Shown here one piece after another: positions 1 to 5,034 of a stretch of DNA of 5,034 nt. Origin of the DNA: an uncultured Oscillospiraceae bacterium (GTDB lineage Bacteria > Bacillota > Clostridia > Oscillospirales > Acutalibacteraceae); NCBI GenBank assembly GCA_958451705.1, contig CAUDRD010000137.1, positions 1 through 5,034 of the forward strand, given 5' to 3'. Position 1 is the stretch's first letter. Each line of letters starts with the position of its first letter. Both the position numbers and the translations under genes were made by a program. The notes beneath the pieces were generated by a model that saw only the letters and a list, made by a program, of their open reading frames with translations, ran no database searches and was not told the DNA's origin.

Positions 1-285
1 CACTTTACGTAAACCGACGCATTTATACCCCCAACCCCCTAATCGGGAAACGACATTGATTTTCAGCTTCTTGATATAATCGACTATGAAGGCAGCGAAT
101 ACGCAGCGCTGCTTCCTGTGTCGGAGGGAGTTGAAAGCGGCGAAAAGCAGGAGGTGCTGATCCTTCTTGTCTGCGGAGAGGATGACGAAGACGTATCCTT
201 TGAGGTTGTGGAGGATTTCGCAACAGTAGAGAAAATTTTTGCCGTGTTTCGTGAAAGAAATAAAGATTTATTTAACTTTGAATAA
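1..285 (+). CDS. DUF1292 family protein (YrzB-like), 5'-incomplete and disrupted at its N-terminus
   Basis: The frame is open from codon 43-45 to the TAA at 283-285. It encodes 80 residues with the DUF1292 pattern: FQLLDIIDYEGSEYAALLPV, then an acidic hydrophobic strand (EVLILLVCGEDDED), then the FEVVEDFATVEKIFAVFRER helix near the C-terminus. The family is small, acidic, widespread in Firmicutes and of unknown function; it is often found near ireB and ruvX, but those would lie outside this window. No ATG, GTG or TTG precedes the conserved core in frame. Reading on upstream gives TAA at 40-42 and at 10-12, yet the residues between them (DAFI at 19-30, then six codons, then GND at 46-54) still fit the family's N-terminal 'D-x-F-I-T-L-T-D-E-x-G' spacing. 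The first ~45 bases therefore look like base-substituted gene sequence, either contig-edge error or true decay. The family call is firm; whether the gene is intact is not. Confidence 0.72.
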
Positions 286-298
286 GTTTTGGACAGAG

Positions 299-338
299 AA
301 AAATCCCGCTTTCCGTTTGAACGGAGAGCGGGATTTTT
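299..338. terminator. Bidirectional rho-independent terminator
   Basis: The arms at 299-310 (AAAAATCCCGCT) and 327-338 (AGCGGGATTTTT) are perfect 12-bp complements. An inner CCGT/ACGG stem (313-316 with 321-324) closes a TTGA loop. The T-tract on the right suits the DUF1292 gene ending 13 bp before the hairpin. The A-tract on the left becomes a U-tract for minus-strand transcripts leaving the acyltransferase gene, which stops at 372. The two genes converge, so one hairpin can serve both. Confidence 0.9.
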
Positions 339-371
339 CGGGTGTTTTTTTATGGAGGGATAGAGATGTAA

Positions 372-1169
372 TCATTTTTTATATTTTGCCAGAACAGCCG
401 TGTTGTCTTTTAAACTTCCTGAATTATCAAAGGCGTTCTGCATACTTAATGTAACTTTATCTTTAATTTCTTTAATCGCTTCTCTTTCGGGAAGCCCCTT
501 GTTGGGATAAACAGGTTCCAGTACATGTATTTTAGCTATCGGCTTTTTCCTGAGTTTTGACTCAGGGTCATGGTATGTTATTATCATCGGCGCAATGGGG
601 ACGTTATTTTTAACTGCGTAGCTGAAAGCTCCTCTTCTGAATCCTCTTATGCCGTTATAGTAGGGGAATAAAACTGCCTCAGGGTAAAAATGAACTACAT
701 GCCCCTCTTTAAGGAGCTGTGAAACCGCTTCGGAAAATTTTACCATAGCCTTTGCAGAGCGTGGAATGGGAATACCGCCTAAAAGTTTTACCAGTATTCT
801 TACAACGGGAATTTCAAAATTTTCTTTAATAGTGGTAAAGGTTATGTCACGTCTTCCAACGGCGGTTGCTATCATTCCGCAGTCAAGGAGATTTACATGG
901 TTGCAAACGGTGATAAAGCCCTTGCCTTTAAGGGGTTCGAGGTTTTCACGTCCTGTTATTTGGAGTTTGAAGACGAGCTTGTTAAGCCCTGCCAAAGCGG
1001 GCAAAGCGAAAGCCTTAAGTCCGCCGGAGACAGCGTTAAAAACCGGATTGTCAGATATAAATTTATAATTTTCATCTACCTTAATATTGTAAGGGGTCCA
1101 CATTTTAACGACGTGTTCTTCGTCTGGCTTTACTTCTTCAGGTGTGTTTACGGTGTTAGTGTTCTCCAT
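372..1169 (-). CDS. PlsC-type 1-acyl-glycerol-3-phosphate acyltransferase family protein
   Basis: This 265-residue protein has the glycerolipid acyltransferase fold, which transfers an acyl chain from acyl-ACP, acyl-CoA or acyl-phosphate to a hydroxyl at the cytoplasmic membrane face. Motif I is NHVNLLD, the HX4D catalytic pair H91 and D96. Motif II is GGIPIPR (131-137). Motif III is YPEAVLFPY (162-170) followed by FRRGAF (177-182). Motif IV is VPIAP (190-194). A hydrophobic stretch around 50-70 may anchor the enzyme to the membrane. Motif III lacks the usual EGTR, keeping only P163-E164, so the acceptor may not be ordinary lysophosphatidate. The ATG at 1167-1169 has a GAGGAG site 7 bp upstream, inside the preceding glycosyltransferase gene, which it overlaps by 14 bp. 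That points to translational coupling and a shared lipid or glycolipid substrate. The family call is secure; the acceptor is unknown. Confidence 0.88.
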   Translation of the reverse strand: MENTNTVNTPEEVKPDEEHVVKMWTPYNIKVDENYKFISDNPVFNAVSGGLKAFALPALAGLNKLVFKLQITGRENLEPLKGKGFITVCNHVNLLDCGMIATAVGRRDITFTTIKENFEIPVVRILVKLLGGIPIPRSAKAMVKFSEAVSQLLKEGHVVHFYPEAVLFPYYNGIRGFRRGAFSYAVKNNVPIAPMIITYHDPESKLRKKPIAKIHVLEPVYPNKGLPEREAIKEIKDKVTLSMQNAFDNSGSLKDNTAVLAKYKK

Positions 1170-2295
1170 TTCTGCTCTCCTCTATGGCTTCGTTAAACAT
1201 TTTTTCCATCATTGCTGCGCAGTGGGCAAGGCAATACTGCTTTCCGTGTTCGCTGTACTTTATCTCCATTTTTTTGCGCTCTTCAGGATGCTCTATCCAG
1301 TAATCTATTTTTTCTGCGAGGTTTTTTGCGCTGCCTGCTGTGAAAAGGCTGCGTCTGTCAAGGGCAAAACCTCCGGTGGCCGATTTTTCGCTGTTTGATA
1401 TAATCGGCACAAGTCCGCTTGAAAAAGCCTCTATGCAGGAAATAGCTTCAATTTCCGCATCGGCAGGGTGAACGTAAAGGTCGCATACGGACATAAGCTG
1501 TTTAAGCTCTTCCTTGCTGTAAAAACCGAATGACGGCGGATTTTTAAGCTTTTTTCCCATTTTGACGTATTTGTTTTTCTTAGGTCCGTTTCCGGCAAAG
1601 AAAAGCTGAATTTGGTCGCTGTGCCGTGACATAAGAGCGGCTTTAATGAGAAGATCCTGCCTTTTTTCGTTAGAAAGCCTTCCGACCATGAGAATTGAAA
1701 ATTTATCTTTTATTTCGTCGGGCTTTTCGTTTTTGCAGTAGGTGAAGCAGTTGTCAACGCCGTTTGAAATAACGTGCAGTTTGGCAGCGTAGCCGTGTCT
1801 TTTAAGCTCTCCGGCAATAAAGTTACTGGGACAGTGCAGGTGAGAATACCCGTCATAAAAATGTTTTTTGAAAAACTCATATAAAAATTCCGGAGCTAAT
1901 TTAGAGTGTGCAAGTCCGCAGTTGTAAGTTATATTTTCCGGCTGTACATGAAAGGCGCCTGTTGTGGGTATCCCCATTTCATCGGCAATTTTCTTTCCTT
2001 TAACTGCCAAGGGGAGAAAGGGCATATAAAAGTGAACTATATCTGCTCCTTTAAAAGCTTCTCTCAGGGTTGACTCAACGGGCTTCGCAAAAGACATTCC
2101 CTGTTTGTGAGCGATTGGTGTAGCCACGGGAACCTTAAGTTCCGGAAGTACATATTTATCCTGTCCTTCGGTTCCGATACCTGAAATTCTTACCTCGTGG
2201 CCTCTTTCACGCAGAGCGTTTACAAGGTTTCTTGCAGACATTGTGGTTCCGTTGTTTCCGATATCATACTGATCAATTACCAAAACAATCTTCAT
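1156..2295 (-). CDS. GT4-family (GT-B fold) glycosyltransferase, possibly a glycolipid synthase
   Basis: This 379-residue protein has the usual length and two-domain layout of a retaining GT4 enzyme. The N-terminal acceptor domain opens with MKIVLVIDQYDIGNNGTTMS and the typical LVNALRERGHEV helix. The linker carries ISNGVD (176-181). The C-terminal nucleotide-sugar domain starts at ILMVGRLSNEKRQDLLIKA (201-219), where R206 and K211 are the usual diphosphate-binding positions. It includes the EX7E motif E281/E289 and the following FSSGLVPIIS. No signal peptide or membrane span is seen, which fits a peripheral cytoplasmic-face enzyme. Relatives in Clostridia are often annotated as diacylglycerol glucosyltransferase-like, but donor and acceptor cannot be read from sequence. 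The ATG at 2293-2295 follows GGGGGAG with 7-bp spacing and a short leader from a good promoter. It is first in an operon with the overlapping acyltransferase. Confidence 0.9.
   Translation of the reverse strand: MKIVLVIDQYDIGNNGTTMSARNLVNALRERGHEVRISGIGTEGQDKYVLPELKVPVATPIAHKQGMSFAKPVESTLREAFKGADIVHFYMPFLPLAVKGKKIADEMGIPTTGAFHVQPENITYNCGLAHSKLAPEFLYEFFKKHFYDGYSHLHCPSNFIAGELKRHGYAAKLHVISNGVDNCFTYCKNEKPDEIKDKFSILMVGRLSNEKRQDLLIKAALMSRHSDQIQLFFAGNGPKKNKYVKMGKKLKNPPSFGFYSKEELKQLMSVCDLYVHPADAEIEAISCIEAFSSGLVPIISNSEKSATGGFALDRRSLFTAGSAKNLAEKIDYWIEHPEERKKMEIKYSEHGKQYCLAHCAAMMEKMFNEAIEESRNGEH
1177..1182 (-). promoter_or_regulatory. Ribosome binding site of the acyltransferase gene, inside the upstream gene
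   Basis: On the minus strand this reads GAGGAG, 7 bp before the ATG at 1169-1167. It lies within the last codons of the glycosyltransferase, whose TAA (1158-1156) falls after the acyltransferase start. It fixes the start and suggests coupled translation of the two enzymes. Confidence 0.8.
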
Positions 2296-2328
2296 TTAGC
2301 TTCTCCCCCGCTACGGGTTTATAGTTTA

Positions 2329-2357
2329 TTTATATTTTACCGATTAAGTTCAGTCAA
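2329..2357 (-). promoter_or_regulatory. Sigma-A type promoter of the glycosyltransferase-acyltransferase operon
   Basis: On the minus strand the -35 is TTGACT (2357-2352), followed by a 17-bp spacer and the -10 TATAAA (2334-2329). Each box has one mismatch to consensus and the spacing is ideal. Transcription would start near 2322, giving a leader of about 26 nt that contains the GGGGGAG ribosome binding site at 2309-2303. Confidence 0.78.
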
Positions 2358-2373
2358 TTCAAAGGTCGAATTG
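2355..2373. repeat. Inverted repeat CAATTC-N7-GAATTG overlapping the minus-strand -35
   Basis: CAATTC (2355-2360) and GAATTG (2368-2373) are perfect inverted copies around AAAGGTC. The left arm covers half of the glycosyltransferase -35 box and the right arm touches the start of the direct repeat. It could be a repressor site, but 6-bp AT-rich arms can occur by chance. Confidence 0.35.
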
Positions 2374-2392
2374 TGGCAAAACTGTGGCAAAA
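2372..2392 (+). promoter_or_regulatory. Tandem direct repeat with 11-bp period, candidate operator for an OmpR/PhoB-type regulator
   Basis: TGTGGCAAAA occurs at 2372-2381 and again, identically, at 2383-2392, so the period is 11 bp. Dimers of OmpR/PhoB-family regulators bind tandem half-sites with this one-turn spacing, as in the CTGTCAT-type PHO box. The repeat lies 7 bp upstream of the -35 of the response regulator gene and 14 bp upstream of the -35 of the divergent glycosyltransferase operon, an activator-like position for both. That the neighbouring regulator binds here is inference. Confidence 0.6.
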
Positions 2393-2399
2393 TGATTTC

Positions 2400-2428
2400 T
2401 TTACAACCAATTTACTATAATTTATAAT
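2400..2428 (+). promoter_or_regulatory. Sigma-A type promoter of the two-component operon
   Basis: The -35 TTTACA (2400-2405), a 17-bp spacer and the perfect -10 TATAAT (2423-2428) make a strong candidate promoter. Transcription would begin near 2435, leaving a leader of about 27 nt before the ATG at 2462. A second TATAAT at 2416-2421 has no correctly spaced -35. Confidence 0.82.
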
Positions 2429-2451
2429 TAGATTATAAAAAACATTTATTC

Positions 2452-2457
2452 AGGAGG
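2452..2457 (+). promoter_or_regulatory. Ribosome binding site of the response regulator gene
   Basis: AGGAGG is a full-strength Shine-Dalgarno sequence, 4 bp before the ATG at 2462. It settles the start of the response regulator. Confidence 0.85.
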
Positions 2458-2461
2458 AAAA

Positions 2462-3148
2462 ATGGAAAAGATTATTTATATAGCTGAAGATGATCCTAAT
2501 ATAAGAAATCTTGAAGAAGCTTTTCTTGAAAAAAGCGGATATAAAGTTTTTTCTTTTGAAAACGGCGATCTGCTTTACGATAAATTTAAAAAAGAGCCTG
2601 CCGATCTTGTAATTCTCGACATTATGATGCCGGGAACCGACGGTTTATCTCTTTGCGGAACACTGAGAAAGGAAAGCAGCGTTCCAATAATAATAGTGTC
2701 TGCAAAGGGCTCTGATATGGAGCGTGTAGCAGGCATAACTATGGGCTGCGACGATTATATGGCAAAGCCCTTTTCTCCCATAGAGCTTGTGGCGAGAGTT
2801 CAGGCTATTTTCCGCCGTATGGAGATGATGAACCCCGATAAGGAGAACCGTGACATTATAAACTGCGGCGACCTGAAGATAGATAAAGCGAGGCGGGAAG
2901 TGACAAAGGACGGAAAAACGGTAGATTTAACTCCCAACGAATTTAATCTTATAGCGTATCTTGCACTCAACAGCGCAAGGGCTGTTTCGAGAGATGAGCT
3001 GCTTAAAGAGCTTTGGAATTTCGGCCACGGCGATGTGGATACAAGAGCCACTGACGACGCAATGAAGCGTCTGAGAAAAAAGCTAAGCGACTGCGGCTCG
3101 GAAGTTAAAATAGAAACTGTTCGTGGTTTCGGTTTCAGAATAGGGTGA
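2462..3148 (+). CDS. OmpR/PhoB-family two-component response regulator
   Basis: This 228-residue protein has the standard length for the family. The receiver domain (about 1-118) has the acidic pocket E9-D10-D11, the phosphoacceptor D53 in ILDIMMPGTDG, S80 in IIIVSAK at the conserved Thr/Ser position, and K102 in DDYMAKPF. The C-terminal winged-helix DNA-binding domain (about 132-228) shows the LTPNEFNLIAYLALNSARAV transactivation-loop region, a recognition helix ending in DDAMKRLRKKL (198-208), and the wing IETVRGFGFRIG. All key phosphorylation residues are present, so it should work as a phosphorylation-controlled transcription factor. It is first in an operon with the sensor kinase 6 bp downstream. 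A near-consensus promoter and an 11-bp tandem repeat lie just upstream, which suggests autoregulation and possible control of the divergent lipid operon. The subfamily and target stimulus are not identifiable. Confidence 0.95.
   Translation: MEKIIYIAEDDPNIRNLEEAFLEKSGYKVFSFENGDLLYDKFKKEPADLVILDIMMPGTDGLSLCGTLRKESSVPIIIVSAKGSDMERVAGITMGCDDYMAKPFSPIELVARVQAIFRRMEMMNPDKENRDIINCGDLKIDKARREVTKDGKTVDLTPNEFNLIAYLALNSARAVSRDELLKELWNFGHGDVDTRATDDAMKRLRKKLSDCGSEVKIETVRGFGFRIG
3142..3148 (+). promoter_or_regulatory. Ribosome binding site of the kinase gene, overlapping the regulator's stop codon
   Basis: AGGGTGA, whose last three bases are the response regulator stop codon, lies 6 bp before the ATG at 3155. 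It matches the GGTGA end of a Shine-Dalgarno sequence but not a full AGGAGG. The kinase is therefore probably translated by coupling and at a lower level than the regulator. Confidence 0.6.
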
Positions 3149-3154
3149 CGAAAA

Positions 3155-4624
3155 ATGCCGAACGAGTACAGAAAGCCTGAACAGCTCAGAAAAATTGCGA
3201 GAAAAAACGGGAACAAAAAGCTGAAAACTTTAAGAAAAACAGTCCTTAATCCCTTACTTATAGCAACAACAATAATAAGCGTTGTAATGTTTATCTTTTT
3301 CAACTTCGTCATTATGCTGATGCTTTATTCCGGAACAATAAACGATTTAAACTCATTTTCCGGTACAATAGAGCAAATCTACGAAACGGCGGATGAGCAA
3401 AATGTAAGCGTAGCCGAGCTTGGGAAATTATACCGTGCAGAGGTTGAGCGCAGAGCCGTATCCTACCGGACAAATATGGTTATTGTCTCTGAAAAGGGAG
3501 AAATCATCTATTCTGTCATAGGCTTTTACGATGATGAAGAGAATGAAATTTCAAACGCTTTAATAATAAATTCCGGAAAATCGGGCAGCGATACCTTTTC
3601 CGCAATCACAAATGATGACATGGTTGTTTTTAAACCGGTGGATATTGATCTTGAAAACGGCGAGCAGTGCTTTGTTTACGCTTCTCTTCGCAGCCTGCTG
3701 GGAACTTTAAGGTCAAGCAATCAGGCACTTTTGGTGCTTATTGTATTTTCATTTTTATGCTTTGTCATAGCTTCCCATATAATAGCCGATAACATATCAA
3801 AACCCATAAAAGAGCTCGGCGATCATATGGAGGTAATCGGCGACGGAGATTTTACGCCGGTGTCAATAAACGAAAATTCGGCGGAGCTTCATAAACTGAC
3901 AGTAAGTATTAATGAAATGCTTGCAAGGCTGGAAGCCTTTAACGAAGCTCATACAAAATCCATGCAGAATCTTTCCCATGACCTGAGAACGCCCCTCATG
4001 TCCATAAACGGCTACGCTGAGGCCATAAAGTACGGCGTTATGGATAATCCTGAGGATGCGGCAGATGTAATAATACGGGAGAGCCAGCGGCTTACTGGAG
4101 TTGTGGAAAAACTCCTTATTCTCTCTGAGCTTGACACACTCAACCAGCCCATTGATATGATTCCTGTCAATTTGACGGAATTTATAAATGAAGAGGAGGA
4201 GAGAATAGAAGGCTATGCAATGCAGAGGTCTGTTGAGATAAAGTGCAGCTTTGAACGAGAAGACACGGTAGTGCTTGCGGACAGGCAGCTTCTTTCTACA
4301 ATTATTTCCAATATTCTCTCTAATGCTATACGCTATGCAAAGAGTACCGTTGAGATAAAAGTTTACGACACAGATATGACTACAAATATCACCATTGCCG
4401 ACGACGGAAAGGGACTGAGCGAAGAGGATTTAAAATATCTTTTTGTACGTTACTACGTTGGAAAAACAGGCCATTCCGGGTTAGGTCTTTCGGCGGCGAA
4501 AAGTGCCGCCGAATATATGGGATGCACGCTGAAAGGCGAAAACCGAGAGCCCTCAGACCCCGATAACCCGGATTCCCCTCCCAAAGGAGCAGTGTTTACT
4601 GTGGCGTTCCCAAAATACGAATAA
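3155..4624 (+). CDS. Membrane-bound sensor histidine kinase (HAMP, HisKA, HATPase)
   Basis: This 489-residue kinase is the partner of the preceding response regulator. It has a basic cytoplasmic N-terminus (1-31) and a first membrane span at about 33-58. An extracytoplasmic sensor region of about 130 residues (59-189) matches no sensor fold I recognise; a second span follows at 190-210. A HAMP linker starts at ISKPIKEL (214-221) and runs to about 262. The dimerisation helix carries the phosphoacceptor H275 in SHDLRTPL. The ATPase domain has an N box with N386 and N390 (NILSNAIRYA), a G1 box DDGKG (416-420), an F-box-like region LFVRYYVG (429-436) and a G2 box SGLGL (441-445). All catalytic motifs are intact. 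Before the last strand there is a short proline- and aspartate-rich insert (about 463-477). The stimulus cannot be read from the sequence; the neighbouring lipid operon suggests an envelope signal, which is inference. Confidence 0.95.
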   Translation: MPNEYRKPEQLRKIARKNGNKKLKTLRKTVLNPLLIATTIISVVMFIFFNFVIMLMLYSGTINDLNSFSGTIEQIYETADEQNVSVAELGKLYRAEVERRAVSYRTNMVIVSEKGEIIYSVIGFYDDEENEISNALIINSGKSGSDTFSAITNDDMVVFKPVDIDLENGEQCFVYASLRSLLGTLRSSNQALLVLIVFSFLCFVIASHIIADNISKPIKELGDHMEVIGDGDFTPVSINENSAELHKLTVSINEMLARLEAFNEAHTKSMQNLSHDLRTPLMSINGYAEAIKYGVMDNPEDAADVIIRESQRLTGVVEKLLILSELDTLNQPIDMIPVNLTEFINEEEERIEGYAMQRSVEIKCSFEREDTVVLADRQLLSTIISNILSNAIRYAKSTVEIKVYDTDMTTNITIADDGKGLSEEDLKYLFVRYYVGKTGHSGLGLSAAKSAAEYMGCTLKGENREPSDPDNPDSPPKGAVFTVAFPKYE

Positions 4625-4630
4625 AAAGAT

Positions 4631-4661
4631 AACCCGCATCGTAAAAAACGGTGCGGGTTTT
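4631..4661. terminator. Rho-independent terminator between convergent genes
   Basis: The arms at 4631-4642 (AACCCGCATCGT) and 4648-4659 pair over 12 bp with a single G-T wobble, closing an AAAAA loop. They are followed by TTTT (4658-4661) for plus-strand transcripts of the two-component operon. An A-tract at 4623-4627 provides a U-run for minus-strand transcripts leaving the membrane protein gene, which stops at 4673. It probably works in both directions. Confidence 0.85.
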
Positions 4662-4672
4662 GATGTTATAAT

Positions 4673-5034
4673 TTATTTTTTGTCGACTTCTTTTTTGGCT
4701 TCTTCTTCTTTAAGTTTCTGAGCTATTTCAAAGCTCTTATTCCAAATTTCCTGTTCTTTCTTAATTTGTTCACGGCGTTCTTTGCGGTTTCTGCCTATGT
4801 AGCCGTTTCGCTGCATAGCGGTTAAAATTGCAGTGGGCACTGTTCCTACTGCACATGAGATCAGATCCGTCATAGTGTCAATTAATCCTGAGTCGGAATC
4901 GGGGGTTGACATTTGAAGATGTGTTCCATGTAATGTGTCCATTGAAAATTCAAAAAATTCCCATCCTACGGCAATGAAAAATGCAAATCCGAGTGAAAAA
5001 AGAGCGGCCAAAGCAGGAGATAAGGGGCGCTTCT
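4673..5034 (-). CDS. Partial membrane protein resembling DUF2238/YjdF, C-terminal part only
   Basis: The reading frame stays open to the right edge, so the 119 residues visible are only the C-terminal part. An in-frame TTG at 5011-5009 is unlikely to be the start, because the conserved sequence runs on upstream (LSPALAALFSLGFAFF). A hydrophobic helix ends in the WEFFEFSMD motif. A loop containing HLQMSTPDSDSG leads into GLIDTMTDLI and a second hydrophobic helix. The W-E-x-x-E...D...GLxDTxxD pattern resembles the integral membrane family DUF2238 (YjdF-like), whose function is not established. After the last helix comes a strongly charged tail of about 40 residues, rich in Lys, Glu and Arg and probably helical or coiled coil, facing the cytoplasm if the topology is as usual. 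It converges on the histidine kinase gene and shares its terminator. The family call comes from motif memory alone. Confidence 0.62.
   Translation of the reverse strand, partial: KRPLSPALAALFSLGFAFFIAVGWEFFEFSMDTLHGTHLQMSTPDSDSGLIDTMTDLISCAVGTVPTAILTAMQRNGYIGRNRKERREQIKKEQEIWNKSFEIAQKLKEEEAKKEVDKK

Noticed and set aside
23..223. A 66-codon minus-strand open frame
   Set aside because: It is antisense to the DUF1292 core, which has clear family residues; the product is Arg/Pro/Gln-rich as expected of a shadow.
239..454. A 71-codon plus-strand open frame across the terminator
   Set aside because: It reads through the DUF1292 end, a strong terminator hairpin and the antisense end of the acyltransferase, so it is not a credible gene.
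766..1398. Several plus-strand open frames of 84-100 codons
   Set aside because: All are antisense to the acyltransferase and glycosyltransferase genes, lack good ribosome binding sites and encode no recognisable motif.
2361..2370. A possible third copy of the 11-bp repeat (AAAGGTCGAA)
   Set aside because: It is in phase but matches TGTGGCAAAA at only about four of ten positions, too few to count as a half-site.
2416..2421. A second TATAAT upstream of the response regulator
   Set aside because: It is only 10 bp after TTTACA and has no other -35 at workable distance; the copy at 2423-2428 has exact 17-bp spacing.
2800..3312. A 170-codon open frame on the minus strand across the regulator-kinase junction
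   Set aside because: It lies antisense to two clear genes, has no recognisable domain, and its Ser/Leu/Phe-rich composition is typical of a reverse-strand shadow.
5009..5011. TTG as the start codon of the right-edge membrane protein
   Set aside because: The frame and the family-like sequence LSPALAAL continue upstream to the window edge, so the gene is cut by the window and does not start here.
1..5034. CRISPR array, insertion sequence, tRNA, rRNA or riboswitch
   Set aside because: No spaced repeat array, transposase motif, terminal inverted repeats or tRNA-like cloverleaf was seen. Both leader sequences upstream of the operons are under about 30 nt, too short for a riboswitch.

Overview
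The window looks like chromosomal DNA from an anaerobic Firmicute, most likely a gut Clostridia of the Ruminococcaceae/Oscillospirales or Lachnospiraceae type. The reasons are moderate GC content with AT-rich intergenic gaps, strong AGGAGG-type ribosome binding sites, near-consensus sigma-A promoters, a DUF1292 (YrzB-like) protein, and a glycosyltransferase plus acyltransferase pair of a kind common in Clostridia. The assignment rests on style and family recognition, not on a marker gene.

Layout from left to right. (1) At 1-285 (+) lies the end of a DUF1292 gene. Its first ~15 codons in the window are damaged by two in-frame TAA codons, and no normal start is visible. (2) At 299-338 a strong hairpin with A and T tracts can terminate transcription from both sides. 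(3) At 372-2295 (-) there is a two-gene operon: a GT4-type glycosyltransferase followed, with a 14-bp overlap, by a PlsC-type acyltransferase. (4) At 2296-2461 a compact divergent control region holds one good promoter on each strand, with an 11-bp-period direct repeat between them. (5) At 2462-4624 (+) there is a two-component system: an OmpR/PhoB-type response regulator and, 6 bp downstream, a membrane sensor histidine kinase. (6) At 4631-4661 a second hairpin serves as a convergent terminator. (7) At 4673-5034 (-) lies the C-terminal part of a membrane protein resembling DUF2238/YjdF; its start is beyond the right edge.

How the parts may work together: the glycosyltransferase and acyltransferase probably make or modify a membrane (glyco)lipid. 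The histidine kinase senses something through an extracytoplasmic loop of ~130 residues and signals to the response regulator. The tandem repeat between the divergent promoters has the spacing expected for a PhoB/OmpR-type dimer. It is therefore a plausible operator through which the regulator controls its own operon and the lipid operon together. This link is inference. No mobile element, CRISPR array, tRNA or rRNA is visible, and apart from this possible envelope-lipid regulatory unit I see no clearly new system.
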